A stretch of 64,000 bases of DNA from Planctomycetota bacterium (GTDB lineage: Bacteria > Planctomycetota > Phycisphaerae > UBA1845 > PWPN01), in contig JAKLEZ010000012.1 of assembly GCA_022711465.1 (NCBI GenBank), forward strand, positions 62,001 to 126,000. The letters are read 5' to 3'. Shown here one piece after another: positions 1 to 11,945 of this stretch (positions are counted from its first letter, which is position 1; every line of letters starts with the position of its first letter). The notes beneath the pieces are model-generated. The model was not told where the DNA came from. It ran no database searches and worked only from the letters and a program-made list of their open reading frames with translations. A program made the position numbers and the translations under genes.

Positions 1-58
1 ATGGCTCGGCAGCGGCTTGGCAGGCGAGTCGGCGGAACCGGCTGTTCTACCTGTTGGC

Positions 59-1234
59 TCAGGCTGGCGGGTTCTTGGCGAACCGGGCGTGGAGGGCGGT
101 CTGGACAGCGACGGCCACCATCACGATGGCTGCGATGACGAGGTAGGAGGATGACGGGCTCTGGAGATCGGCGACCAGGCCGCCGAGCGCCGGGCCGGCG
201 ATGCCGGTGAGGCCGACCATGGCCTCGTTGATGGAGACGTATCGGGCACTGTATTCGGGGTGGACCAGGGAATGGAAGACCAGGTAGAAGTACATAGAGC
301 CGGTGTAGAGGCCGAGACAGGCCGCCGCCACGAAGAAGGTGGCTGAGGTGTCGGCGAGGGCGAAGAGGGCAAGAGCGACCGTGCCGGCGGCGCCGATCGC
401 GAGGATCGGCCACGGGCGGTACATCCACCATCGGCCACAGGCAAGGCTGATCCCCATCAGGCCCTGGGAGGCGCTGAGGGCGGCCATGGTGAGTCCCTGC
501 GTTGATTTCGAGAGTTGCAGGTCGGCGCCGGTGGTCGGGAAGACGCCGCGGACCATGGAGACCGCCATACAGCAGACGCCGCCGAAGATCCAGCCCATCC
601 AGGCGAGATCGGGCATGCGGGCGTAGGGTTCGTTGTGGGTGCCGTTTTCTGGGGGAGTGTTGGCCTGGTGATCGGCGGCTGGATGGACGGCGGCATGGTG
701 CTTGACCAGCCAGACGCCGAGGGCGACGACGATCACGACCGCAGCGTTGAGCAGGTGGCAGGGGTACCAACCGAGCCGGTCCCACAGGAAGCCGGCGGAG
801 AACGGGCCGAGGGCGTAGCCGATGCTCCAGGACAGGGTGTAGAGTCCGACTGATTGGGTGATCGGGCGTTGGCGGCCCTCGCCGACGACCTTCATGAAGA
901 CCTGGAACGGCGTCCAGAACAAGCCCATGGTCACGCCGAGCAGACCGATGAGCAGGTACATACCCAGGAGGCCGGAGCAGCGGGCAAGAAAGGCGGATTG
1001 GATGGCCGTCGCGAGGCAGGCGGTGATCAAGAGCCAAGCCGCGTTGCGTCGGGTGACCGCCCGGCCGATGGCCAGCGAGGCGAGCATGTAGATGACGGAC
1101 CAGGCGCTGAGCAGGTTAGCGACGGCGGAGGCTTTGGCGCCGTGTTCAGCGGCCCATACGGTAGCCATGAACAAGGCGCTGGACAGGACCATGTCCACGA
1201 TCATCGGAAACAGGAATACGAGTAGGTGGCTCAA
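59..1234 (-). CDS. MFS transporter
   Basis: Predicted 391-aa inner-membrane transporter of the major facilitator superfamily. The sequence is a run of roughly 12 hydrophobic segments split by a hydrophilic central loop near residues 180-210 (rich in His, Pro and Asn), as is usual between the two six-helix halves. The segment after helix 2 (IGRAVTRRNA) resembles the basic loop between helices 2 and 3 of MFS proteins. The substrate cannot be told. The start is a TTG without a clear Shine-Dalgarno sequence; ATG codons at residues 11 and 15 are alternatives that would trim the first helix. It lies 102 bp downstream of the small hypothetical gene on the same strand and may share its transcript. 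Confidence 0.8.
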   Translation of the reverse strand: MSHLLVFLFPMIVDMVLSSALFMATVWAAEHGAKASAVANLLSAWSVIYMLASLAIGRAVTRRNAAWLLITACLATAIQSAFLARCSGLLGMYLLIGLLGVTMGLFWTPFQVFMKVVGEGRQRPITQSVGLYTLSWSIGYALGPFSAGFLWDRLGWYPCHLLNAAVVIVVALGVWLVKHHAAVHPAADHQANTPPENGTHNEPYARMPDLAWMGWIFGGVCCMAVSMVRGVFPTTGADLQLSKSTQGLTMAALSASQGLMGISLACGRWWMYRPWPILAIGAAGTVALALFALADTSATFFVAAACLGLYTGSMYFYLVFHSLVHPEYSARYVSINEAMVGLTGIAGPALGGLVADLQSPSSSYLVIAAIVMVAVAVQTALHARFAKNPPA

Positions 1235-1336
1235 GGGAGTAAAGCAAGAAGCTGAAACGCCTGGTTCGGGCTCTGCCCCAGGCCGCGGCTTACGATTGCG
1301 GCGTTTGGGTGCTTTGAAGTTCTGAGGTTTTCGGGT

Positions 1337-1645
1337 TCACGCTTCCAGGTCCAGGAGTCGGCCTTCGATTTCGTCGCCGGTGGGCTTGTCCTGCGGGGGG
1401 GGCTGCTGTTCCTGGGGCGTGGAGAATGGCCGGCCCTGGCTGCCGGTGCCCTCGGCCTCGGCGTAGACCTGGGTATCGTTGTCGGTTGTCTCAACCGTGG
1501 ACTCCTGCTGGTCGATCGCGTTACTCTGTTTACGTCGAGCGGCCGATTCCTGGGTCCGTTCAGTGTCGCGCACCCGGGACACCTGCTGCTGAGCCAAGTG
1601 GCTCTGCAGGAGGGGGCCGACCAGGTTGGGTGGCAGGGTGGACAC
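1337..1645 (-). CDS. small hydrophilic hypothetical protein
   Basis: A 102-aa protein with no membrane segment and no motif I can name. It is rich in Gln, Glu, Thr and Asp. The N-terminus (LVGPLLQSHLAQQQVSR) could form an amphipathic helix and the C-terminal half is acidic and probably disordered. It starts at GTG with GGAG 10 nt upstream. It diverges from the ThuA-DUF1080 gene and precedes the MFS gene. I have the impression that similar short proteins occur in other Planctomycetes, but this is from memory and unverified. Confidence 0.55.
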   Translation of the reverse strand: MSTLPPNLVGPLLQSHLAQQQVSRVRDTERTQESAARRKQSNAIDQQESTVETTDNDTQVYAEAEGTGSQGRPFSTPQEQQPPPQDKPTGDEIEGRLLDLEA

Positions 1646-1815
1646 GGTTATCTGACTCCATCGGCGAGGTGGTCAGGGTCGGGATGCGCATCCCGTGCCA
1701 TAAACATCGGCCACAGCGTCGAGGATCCTTGACCGCTTCCTCCCTTGCCGGACCCCGTTTGTTGGGGGTAACCTGCCTGGCGAATCTGAGGGGGCATCAT
1801 AAGGCAAGTGTTCAC

Positions 1816-1822
1816 AAGGAGG
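1816..1822 (+). promoter_or_regulatory. ribosome binding site deciding the ThuA-gene start
   Basis: AAGGAGG lies 8 nt before the ATG at 1831. It fixes the start there although the reading frame is open upstream to 1426. Confidence 0.75.
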
Positions 1823-1830
1823 TAGTCCTC

Positions 1831-3186
1831 ATGGCCAAGCGATTCTGTCTGTCGATGATCACGCCGGTGTCGGTCCTGGCGTTCCTGTACGCGGTTCCAC
1901 CCGTCGGGGTCGCCAGGGAGGAAGGGCAGGTTTTGTCGCCGCCCTTGCGTGTGGACAAGATCCGGCTGCTGATTGTGACCGGGGGGCACGGTTTCGAGCG
2001 TGATCCGTTTTTTGCCATGTTCAAGGCATACCCGGACATGACGTTCAGGGAGGTCAAGCAGCCGGAGGCGCTGAAGTGGTACACGGCGGAGAAGAGCAGG
2101 GAATATGACGTTCTGGTCTGGTATGACCTGTGGGACAATGCCAAGCCGGGCGACCTGGAGAATCTCAAGGCCCTGCTCGACAGGGGCAAGCCGCTGGTTG
2201 CCCTTCATCACAGCATCGCCAACTACCAGGACTGGCCGGAGGCGATCAAGATCCTGGGGGGCAAGTTCTATACCAAGCCCGCCGGCGGGCGGGGCACGTC
2301 CACCTGGAAGGAAGGCATCCAGCTGAAGATCCGTGTGGGGGATCCGAATCATCCGGTGACGCGGTTCATGAAGGACTATGACATCCTTGACGAGGGCTAC
2401 GGGGAGATGGAGTTGCTGCCCGGAACACACCCGCTGCTGACCACGGAGAATCCGCACAGTGACAAGAGCGTGGCGTGGGCGCACACTTATGGCAAGAGCG
2501 CGGTGGTCTACATCCAGGGCGGGCACGATCACTTTGCGTTCGAGAACCCGAATTACCGGCGACTGGTCGGGCAGGCGATTCGGTTTGTGGCCGGGCGGCT
2601 GCCGGATCCATCGGAGAAGGGCTTTGAGCCGATCTTCAACGGCAAGGATCTGGACGGCTGGACGGTGGTTGCTGACCGGGCGGGGTTTGTGGTCAAGGAC
2701 GGCATTCTGCGCAGCGACAGTGGAAAGAACGGGCAGTGGCTCCGCTACAACCGCGAACTGGGTGACTTCGTGCTCCGTGTCGAGTGGCGGGTGAGCAAGG
2801 ACGGCAACGCGGGCGTGTTCATCCGCAGCAAGGCGGAGGGCAATCCGTGGGAGACGGGGCACGAGATCCAGATCAGCAACCAGCCGCGGGATGAGATGCA
2901 CTGCACGGGGTCGATGTACGGCCGGGTGCCGGTCGATCCCCGCCCGGACGAGTCGCCGGATGTCTGGCATGAGTTCGAGATCCAGTGCCGGGGGCCGAGG
3001 ATCAAGGTGTTCGCGGACAACGTGCCGGTGATCGACGTGGATCAGAGCAAGGTCGAGTCGGCCAAGGGTATTCCGCTCAAGGGTTTCATCGGGCTGCAGG
3101 ATTCGCACAATCCCAGCGGGTGGATCGAGTATCGCAAGGTGATGCTCAAGGAGCTGAAGGGGGAGAAGTCGGTGGGCCCGTCGTAA
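1831..3186 (+). CDS. secreted ThuA-like / DUF1080 (3-keto-disaccharide hydrolase-like) protein
   Basis: A 451-aa exported protein. Residues 1-25 form a signal peptide. Residues about 40-235 form a ThuA-type Rossmann-like domain (LLIVTGGHGFERDPF, ALHHSIANYQDW, YIQGGHDHFAFENP). Residues about 245-450 form a DUF1080 jelly-roll domain (FNGKDLDGWTVV, NAGVFIRSKAEG, WHEFEIQCRG, IGLQDS), a family linked to 3-keto-sugar hydrolysis. Planctomycetes carry many such fusions, thought to act on polysaccharide-derived sugars in the periplasm. A strong ribosome site supports this start. It diverges from the small gene at 1645. The exact substrate is unknown. Confidence 0.85.
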   Translation: MAKRFCLSMITPVSVLAFLYAVPPVGVAREEGQVLSPPLRVDKIRLLIVTGGHGFERDPFFAMFKAYPDMTFREVKQPEALKWYTAEKSREYDVLVWYDLWDNAKPGDLENLKALLDRGKPLVALHHSIANYQDWPEAIKILGGKFYTKPAGGRGTSTWKEGIQLKIRVGDPNHPVTRFMKDYDILDEGYGEMELLPGTHPLLTTENPHSDKSVAWAHTYGKSAVVYIQGGHDHFAFENPNYRRLVGQAIRFVAGRLPDPSEKGFEPIFNGKDLDGWTVVADRAGFVVKDGILRSDSGKNGQWLRYNRELGDFVLRVEWRVSKDGNAGVFIRSKAEGNPWETGHEIQISNQPRDEMHCTGSMYGRVPVDPRPDESPDVWHEFEIQCRGPRIKVFADNVPVIDVDQSKVESAKGIPLKGFIGLQDSHNPSGWIEYRKVMLKELKGEKSVGPS

Positions 3187-3335
3187 GCGAGTGGTCTTGG
3201 GCGCCGGCGTTCGGCGGGAGAGGCGGCCCAAGGATGATCCCGGTTGGGCTCGCGGGTGGTGGAGGGTCCGGCCAGACAAGTTGCCACGGACCCATCGGAC
3301 CGTCTGACGCGGTGCCGGCGGGTTGGAGCGATCGC

Positions 3336-4469
3336 ATGGAGACGACCAGTTTGGCCCCACACGATGGGGAGTTGATGGGCTTTCTGGCGCAGGGGCTTGC
3401 GGCCGGGGCATCTGATCTGCACCTGGTGGCGGGGTACGCCCCTACGCTGCGCATTCATGGTCGCTTGCAGGCACTGGCCGGCGACCCGCTGGCCGGTGGG
3501 CAGATCGCCCGGATGATCGACAGCGTCATGCCTGCGGTGTTGAAGCCGCAGATGGAGTTGCGCAAGGACCTGGACTTTTCACTCTCGTTCAGCCAGGGAG
3601 GTGAGCCGGCCCGCTTTCGAGTCAACGTGTTCCACAACCAGGGTTCACTCGGAGCGTGCTTCCGTTTCATCCCGCCCACGATTCCATCCTTCGAGTGGAT
3701 GGGTATCCCCGTCGACCTGGCCCGGCGGATCGCGTCGCTGCCCGGGGGGCTGGTGCTGATCACCGGGGTGACCGGAGCGGGCAAGACCACGACGCTGGCC
3801 GGTCTGGTGCAGATGGTGAGCCAGTCGGGCAACCGCCGGATTGTGACCATCGAAGAACCGATTGAGTACATCTTCAAGGCCGCGGCCAAATCGGTGATCA
3901 GCCAGCGTGAGGTGGGTATCGACGTGGACAGTTTCGCGGAGGGGCTCAAGTACAGTCTGCGTCAGGATCCGGACGTCATCCTGTGCGGGGAGATCCGGGA
4001 CCGGGAGACGGCCCAGATGGCGATCAGTGCCGCGGAGACCGGTCACCTGGTGCTGACCACACTGCACACCCAGGACGCTCGCGGGGCCATTACCCGGCTG
4101 GTGGACATCTTCCCGGTCGATCAGCACCAGGATGTTCGCAGCCAGTTGTCGCTGTCGCTGCGGTTCGTGATCAGCCAGCACCTGCTGCCCAATATCAAGC
4201 CGGAGGAGAAGCGGGTTCTGGCCCTCGAGATCCTGGTGGCCAACGACGCGGTGCGCGCGGCCATTCGGATGAACAAGATCGAGACCATCGACTCGCTGAT
4301 TCAGACCGGAAAGAAGGTGGGCATGCAGTCGCTGGACGAGAACCTCTCGTATCTAGCGTGCACTCGGAGGATTGCCGCCCGGACCGCGCACCGGTTTGCC
4401 AAGAACCCGGCCGGTCTTCGGGCCATGGGCGTGGCGGATGTGGAGTTGGAGGACGGGGTGTCGATCTGA
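3336..4469 (+). CDS. pilT: PilT-family twitching/secretion ATPase
   Basis: A 377-aa hexameric ATPase of the PilT type, normally powering type IV pilus retraction at the inner membrane. Visible motifs are the N-terminal GASDLHL element, Walker A (GVTGAGKTTT), the Asp-box (IVTIEEPIEY), Walker B region (PDVILCGEIRD) and the His-box (GHLVLTTLHTQDA). The length matches PilT. The ATG at 3336 has GGAG 7 nt upstream, whereas the frame is open from 2985. No other pilus assembly gene is adjacent. A prepilin-like protein occurs at 14986, but such proteins are abundant in Planctomycetes and need not be pilins. Confidence 0.9.
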   Translation: METTSLAPHDGELMGFLAQGLAAGASDLHLVAGYAPTLRIHGRLQALAGDPLAGGQIARMIDSVMPAVLKPQMELRKDLDFSLSFSQGGEPARFRVNVFHNQGSLGACFRFIPPTIPSFEWMGIPVDLARRIASLPGGLVLITGVTGAGKTTTLAGLVQMVSQSGNRRIVTIEEPIEYIFKAAAKSVISQREVGIDVDSFAEGLKYSLRQDPDVILCGEIRDRETAQMAISAAETGHLVLTTLHTQDARGAITRLVDIFPVDQHQDVRSQLSLSLRFVISQHLLPNIKPEEKRVLALEILVANDAVRAAIRMNKIETIDSLIQTGKKVGMQSLDENLSYLACTRRIAARTAHRFAKNPAGLRAMGVADVELEDGVSI

Positions 4470-4613
4470 ACCGCGAGTCGGCGGAGCGTTCCCCAGGCCG
4501 GGCGGTGCGATTCCGGGCTTGGCTGTGGAATTGTGTCGCGGTTCAAGATGGGCGACGCCCGCGGCCATTGGATGCACGGTGGTCTCTCGCCGTCCCGAGA
4601 CTCCAGCCGCGAA

Positions 4614-5897
4614 TCAAGCGTTCTGTTCCGCCGCGATCAGGTCGTCGTAGGTTTCGCGGCGGCGGATCGTCCTGAAGGAATCGCGGTCGACGAGGACTTC
4701 GGCCGCGTTGGGGCGGGAGTTGTAGTGGCTGGCCATGACGAAGCCGTAGGCGCCGGCGGTGAAGACGGCGATGAGGTCGCCGCGGTTGATCGGCGGCAGG
4801 TAGCGGCCTTTGGCCAGGAAATCGGCGCTCTCGCAAACCGGGCCGACGATGTCCACCTCGACGCTGCCGGGCAAGTTGAGGTCAGCTTGGCGGACCAGTG
4901 GCACGAAGGCCGCACCCGGCTGCACCGGCCAGGCGAAGTGGAAGGCGTCGTACAGGGCGGGGCGGATCAGTTCGGTCATGGAGCCGTCGACGATCACGAA
5001 CTGCTTGTCCGGCCCCGGCTTCACGAATGTGGTCCGAACCAGGAGGATGCCGGCGTTGGCCGAGATCGAGCGTCCCGGTTCGATGACCGTTTTCAGCCCG
5101 CGGCCGCGAATGAGAGGGACGAGTTTCTCGGCGTAGTGAGCGAGTTCGGCGGACTGGCCCTCGGTGTAGTTGGCCCCGAATCCGCCGCCGAGATCGAGGG
5201 TATCCACCTCGAACCGAGCGGAGCGAAGATCCTCGATCAACTGGACGGCCTTGGTTACCGCCTGGACGTAGGGTTCCACGGTATTGACCGGGGAGCCGAT
5301 GTGCAGGTGGATGCCACAGAGTCGGACGGTGGAGTTGCGGCCGTATTGCTCGAACACGCGGCGGGCTCGCTCCAAGTCGACGCCGAACTTGCTTTCGCGT
5401 TTGCCGGTGGCGGTATGTCGGTGGGTTTTCGGATCGACGTCGGGATTGACCCGCAGGGCGGCTCGGGTATTTCGGCCGGTCTGGCGAGCGAGTTCGATGA
5501 GATTGGCCAATTCGGCCTCGGACTCGATATTGAACAGGCCGATGCCGGCGGCGAGGGCCTGCCGAATTTCGGGGTCGGTCTTGCCCACGCCGGCGTAGGA
5601 GATCGTGGCGGGGTCGGCCCCGGCCTTCAGGGCCCGGAACAGTTCCCCACCGCTGACCACGTCCATACCGGCCCCCAGGCCGACGAGCAGGCGAAGGATG
5701 TGCAGATTCTGACAACTCTTGATTGAGTAGCAGACCGTCGGATTCAGTTCGGCGAAACTCTTAGTGATCGCCTTGTAGTGGTTTCGAAACGTCTCGGTGG
5801 AATAGACGTAGGTTGGCGTGCCGACGGTCTCGGCGATGCGCCGGACAGGCAGCTCCTCGCAATACAACTCTCCGTCACGATAGGCGAAGCTATCCAC
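4614..5897 (-). CDS. lysA: diaminopimelate decarboxylase
   Basis: A 427-aa PLP enzyme that decarboxylates meso-diaminopimelate to L-lysine in the cytoplasm, the last step of lysine synthesis. The PLP lysine is K60 in VCYSIKSCQN, where most homologues have 'YAxKAN', so the surrounding residues are unusual. Other signatures are HLHIGSP, the glycine loop LDLGGGFG, EPGRSI and the GPVCESAD segment with the substrate-binding Cys. It starts at GTG with GAGG 7 nt upstream. It diverges from the pyruvate dehydrogenase operon and converges with pilT. Confidence 0.93.
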   Translation of the reverse strand: MDSFAYRDGELYCEELPVRRIAETVGTPTYVYSTETFRNHYKAITKSFAELNPTVCYSIKSCQNLHILRLLVGLGAGMDVVSGGELFRALKAGADPATISYAGVGKTDPEIRQALAAGIGLFNIESEAELANLIELARQTGRNTRAALRVNPDVDPKTHRHTATGKRESKFGVDLERARRVFEQYGRNSTVRLCGIHLHIGSPVNTVEPYVQAVTKAVQLIEDLRSARFEVDTLDLGGGFGANYTEGQSAELAHYAEKLVPLIRGRGLKTVIEPGRSISANAGILLVRTTFVKPGPDKQFVIVDGSMTELIRPALYDAFHFAWPVQPGAAFVPLVRQADLNLPGSVEVDIVGPVCESADFLAKGRYLPPINRGDLIAVFTAGAYGFVMASHYNSRPNAAEVLVDRDSFRTIRRRETYDDLIAAEQNA

Positions 5898-5947
5898 GGT
5901 TGGGCCTCATTCCCGGAGTCGCCGAATCACGATCGGGCGAATAGAGC

Positions 5948-5976
5948 ATTAGACCCGACCCTGATCTCGGATGCAA
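5948..5976 (-). promoter_or_regulatory. candidate promoter of lysA
   Basis: On the minus strand TTGCAT (5976-5971), 17 nt, then TCTAAT (5953-5948). The -10 matches 5/6 and the -35 only 3/6. It would give a leader of about 45 nt before the GTG at 5897. Confidence 0.35.
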
Positions 5977-6095
5977 TGCAGGGGCAAGCCCGAGTGGGCA
6001 GGCCTTGGCAGGCGGCTTTTCTCGTGTCCCAAACGGGACTCACTAACCTCGGTTGTCTGGCGCGCCTACGATACAGCACACAACCGGCGTCCGCG

Positions 6096-6124
6096 TTGAC
6101 CTTACCGAACGGATCGGCCATACT
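6096..6124 (+). promoter_or_regulatory. candidate promoter of the aceE-aceF-lpd operon
   Basis: TTGACC (6096-6101), 17 nt, then CATACT (6119-6124). Matches are 5/6 and 4/6. The predicted transcript would start near 6131, about 80 nt before aceE. The 316-bp gap 5898-6213 holds this and the lysA promoter and no gene. Confidence 0.4.
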
Positions 6125-6213
6125 GGTCGCCGACTGGCCGGTCGGGGGTGGTGTGTTTTGAGGGCCAGGGGTGTCCCGCATTTGGGACGTATGGCATTAG
6201 GGTTTGAGAGACT

Positions 6214-8886
<2,673 letters not shown>

Positions 8887-9003
8887 AGAGCGGGCTGGTT
8901 GGAGTTTATGGGGGCTGAATCGGGAACCTCCCTTGGTCTCCCGTCGGTCGAGGGGCGGAAGGGATGGCCGATTGGGTGACCGCTGAATGCTGAGAGCTTG
9001 CGC

Positions 9004-10341
9004 ATGAGTCTTCAGGAAATCAAGTTGCCGGATCTGGGTGAAGGGGTCAAAGGTGGCGATGTTATCCAGGTGCTTGTCTCGCCTGGCGACGTGGTCAAGC
9101 CCGAGCAGACCGTGGCCGAGGTCGAGACCGACAAGGCGGTGCTCGAGGTTCCGTGCCCGGTGGCGGGCAGGGTTGTGCAGGTGTCGGTCGCTCAAGGGGA
9201 TCACATAGCCGTCGGGCAGACGCTGATCAGCGTGGAGACGGACGTCACTGCGGCGGTGGCGGCGACTCTGCCGGCGGCTGGGCCCGCACCGGCCGCGGAC
9301 CGCGTAGCCCGACCTTCTGCCCCGCACGTCGCTGCACCGGTTGAGGAACCTGCGCCGGCCGCCGGGCCGGTTAGGGCCTCTTCGGCCGCATCGCTTGTGG
9401 CCCCGGCAGGGCCTGCCCGCGAAGAGGCTCCGATTGCGGCCGGTCCGGCCACACGACGGCTGGCACGGGAGTTGGGCGTTGATCTCCGGGTCATCGCCCA
9501 AAGCCATCCGGACACGCGAATCACCGACGAGATGGTCAAGGCCTTTGTCAAACAGGCCATGACGACGGGCACGGCCGCGGCGGCTGGCGGGGGCACGAGG
9601 GCGGTGGCCGCCCCCGCGCTCCCTGACTTCAGCCAGTGGGGCCCGGTCGACCGGGTGCCTTTCTCGAGCTTGCAGCGGAAGACGGCCGAGGCCCTGTCGG
9701 TCGGCTGGAGTCTGGCCCCGCACGTGACCCAGTTCGAGCAGTGCGACATCACGCGGGTGGAGGTTCTCCGCAAGCGGTTCCGCGACACGCCGCAGGGCAA
9801 GGAAGCCAAGCTCACGGTGACGGCCTTTGTACTCAAGGCGTTGACCACGGTTCTCAAGGCCCACCCGCAGTTCAACGCGTCCTTTGAGCATCGCACCAAC
9901 GAGTTGATTCTGAAGCGTTACTACCACATTGGCGTGGCGGTGGATACGGAGGCCGGGCTGATTGTCCCCGTGCTGCGGGACGTGGATCGCAAGAGCGTGC
10001 TGCAGATCGCGGCGGAGATGAACGAGCTGGCCGAGCGGACGCGGAAGCGCAAGGTGGGGTTAGACGAACTGAAGGGTGGCACCTTCACGGTGACCAACCT
10101 GGGGGGGATTGGCGGCACGGCGTTCACGCCGATCATCAACTATCCGGAGGTGGCGATTCTCGGGCTGGCCCGTTCAAAGGAGGAGCCGGCGGTGGTTGAC
10201 GGGAAACTCACCACGCGACTGATGCTTCCGCTGTGCCTGTCGTACGATCATCGGGTCATCAACGGAGCCGACGGGGCGCGGTTCATTCGCAAGCTGTCCG
10301 GCCTGCTGGAGGACCCGGAGGTGCTGCTCCTGGGGGCATGA
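9004..10341 (+). CDS. aceF: dihydrolipoamide acetyltransferase (pyruvate dehydrogenase E2)
   Basis: A 445-aa E2 core protein. A single lipoyl domain (residues about 1-80) carries K44 in ETDKAVLEV as the lipoylation site. An Ala-Pro-rich linker (about 85-145) follows, then a peripheral subunit-binding domain (TRRLARELGVDL) and the catalytic acetyltransferase domain ending with the active-site motif SYDHRVINGADGARF. The usual Asp after DHRVI is Asn here. Having one lipoyl domain rather than three is a compact version. The TTG at 8998 is an alternative start two codons upstream; I prefer the ATG. The gap after aceE is 117 bp. Confidence 0.93.
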   Translation: MSLQEIKLPDLGEGVKGGDVIQVLVSPGDVVKPEQTVAEVETDKAVLEVPCPVAGRVVQVSVAQGDHIAVGQTLISVETDVTAAVAATLPAAGPAPAADRVARPSAPHVAAPVEEPAPAAGPVRASSAASLVAPAGPAREEAPIAAGPATRRLARELGVDLRVIAQSHPDTRITDEMVKAFVKQAMTTGTAAAAGGGTRAVAAPALPDFSQWGPVDRVPFSSLQRKTAEALSVGWSLAPHVTQFEQCDITRVEVLRKRFRDTPQGKEAKLTVTAFVLKALTTVLKAHPQFNASFEHRTNELILKRYYHIGVAVDTEAGLIVPVLRDVDRKSVLQIAAEMNELAERTRKRKVGLDELKGGTFTVTNLGGIGGTAFTPIINYPEVAILGLARSKEEPAVVDGKLTTRLMLPLCLSYDHRVINGADGARFIRKLSGLLEDPEVLLLGA

Positions 10342-10392
10342 GCGTGGGAGGCGGGGCAGACCACGCAGGCAAGGTGCGGAGGATGATTTCAC

Positions 10393-11850
10393 ATGAGTGA
10401 TGCAGCGGTCCGTGAAACCGAGGTGGTGGTCATTGGTGCCGGGCCCGGGGGGTATGCGGCCGCGTTTGCGATCGCGGACCGGGGTTTCAAGGTCGCGCTT
10501 GTTGACGCCGATCCGGAGCCGGGTGGTGTCTGTCTGAACCGGGGGTGTATTCCATCGAAGGCTCTGCTGCACGTCGCTCGCCTGATCGGCGAGGCCCGGG
10601 AGGCCAAGGAGTGGGGTCTTTCGTTCGGCGAGCCGCGGATCGACGTGGCCCGGTTGCGGAGCTGGAAGAACGAGGTCATCGGGAAGCTCAACGGAGGCAT
10701 CCGGCAGATGGCCAAGCTTCGCAAGGTGGATCTGGTGCGGGCGTGGGCGCGGTTCGAGGATTCTCAGACGCTTCTGCTCAGCACCGAGCGTGGGGCGGCT
10801 CCCGACCAAGGCCGTCTGAAGTTCAAGCGGGCGGTGGTGGCGGCCGGCTCGCGTCCCGCGGTCATTCCGGCGTTCAATACTGGCAGTCCCCGGATCTGGA
10901 ACTCGACTTCGGCATTGGAGCTCAGCACGGTGCCGCAGACGCTGCTGATCGTAGGCGGCGGGTACATCGGTTTGGAGATGGGGACGGTCTACGCAGCCCT
11001 GGGCAGCGAGGTCACCGTCGTGGAAATGACCGACGGGCTGCTGCCGGGCGCGGATCGGGACCTGGTTCGCGTTCTCGAGCTACGGCTCAAGAGGACGTTC
11101 AAGAGCGTCTACTTGAACACCAAGGTGTCGAAGGTAGCCGAGGCTGGCAGTGGGGTCGCGGTCACGTTCGAGGCGGTCGGGGGCGCCAAGCCCGGCCCCA
11201 AGGCATTGCCGGCGACCGCGGAGTTTGAGCGGGTGCTTGTTTCGGTCGGCCGGACACCGAACAGCGACGGGTTGGGGCTGGAGAACACGAAGGTCAAGGT
11301 GATCCAGCGTGGTTTCGTGGAGGTGGACCCGCAGCTGCGTACGAGTGACGAGCACATTTGGGCGATTGGCGACATTGCCGGGGAGCCGATGCTGGCCCAC
11401 AAAGCGGCCTACGAGGCCAAGGTGGTGGCCGACGTGTTCGCGGGTCACAAGGCGGCGGTGGATGCCAAGGCCATCCCGGCGGTGGTTTTCACGGATCCGG
11501 AGATCGCCTGGGCCGGCTTGACCGAGAACCAGGCCAAGGCGGCCGGGACAGAGGTTAGGATTGCCAAGTTCCCGTGGGGTGCCTCAGGACGAGCCACGGC
11601 CAACGGTCGCAACGACGGCGTGACCAAGGTTATCGCCTCACCGACCAGCAAGCAGGTTCTCGGCGTGGGCATCGTGGGTTCTGGAGCGGGCGAGCTGATT
11701 TCGGAAGCGGTGGTGGCGATTGAGATGGGTGCCACGGCTGAGGATCTGGCCTTGTGCGTCCATCCCCATCCGACATTATCGGAAACGGTCATGGAGGCGG
11801 CCGAGGCGGTCTTTGGAACCTCGACACACCAAGCCCCCCCGCGACGATAA
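10393..11850 (+). CDS. lpd: dihydrolipoamide dehydrogenase (E3)
   Basis: A 485-aa FAD flavoprotein that reoxidises dihydrolipoyl groups of E2 with NAD+. Visible features are the FAD-binding GAGPGGY (residues 15-21), the redox-active disulfide Cys47/Cys52 in GGVCLNRGCIPSKALL, the NAD-binding GGGYIGLEMG, the second FAD contact (HIWAIGDIAG) and the C-terminal catalytic HPHPTLSE. It is the third gene of the operon, 51 bp after aceF, and completes a self-contained pyruvate dehydrogenase set. It converges with the PilZ-like gene. Confidence 0.95.
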   Translation: MSDAAVRETEVVVIGAGPGGYAAAFAIADRGFKVALVDADPEPGGVCLNRGCIPSKALLHVARLIGEAREAKEWGLSFGEPRIDVARLRSWKNEVIGKLNGGIRQMAKLRKVDLVRAWARFEDSQTLLLSTERGAAPDQGRLKFKRAVVAAGSRPAVIPAFNTGSPRIWNSTSALELSTVPQTLLIVGGGYIGLEMGTVYAALGSEVTVVEMTDGLLPGADRDLVRVLELRLKRTFKSVYLNTKVSKVAEAGSGVAVTFEAVGGAKPGPKALPATAEFERVLVSVGRTPNSDGLGLENTKVKVIQRGFVEVDPQLRTSDEHIWAIGDIAGEPMLAHKAAYEAKVVADVFAGHKAAVDAKAIPAVVFTDPEIAWAGLTENQAKAAGTEVRIAKFPWGASGRATANGRNDGVTKVIASPTSKQVLGVGIVGSGAGELISEAVVAIEMGATAEDLALCVHPHPTLSETVMEAAEAVFGTSTHQAPPRR

Positions 11851-11945
11851 CTCGATGGGTTTGAGAGGCCGGTTCTGCGGTCAGCGGCCGAACCGTCTGC
11901 GGTAGACGATGCCGGGCCAGCCGTTGCCTGCCGACGGGTATCCGT

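Noticed and set aside
5898..6213. Lysine riboswitch upstream of lysA
   Set aside because: The gap is shared with the aceE promoter, the leader is only about 45 nt in the best promoter model, and no lysine-riboswitch-like structure could be recognised.
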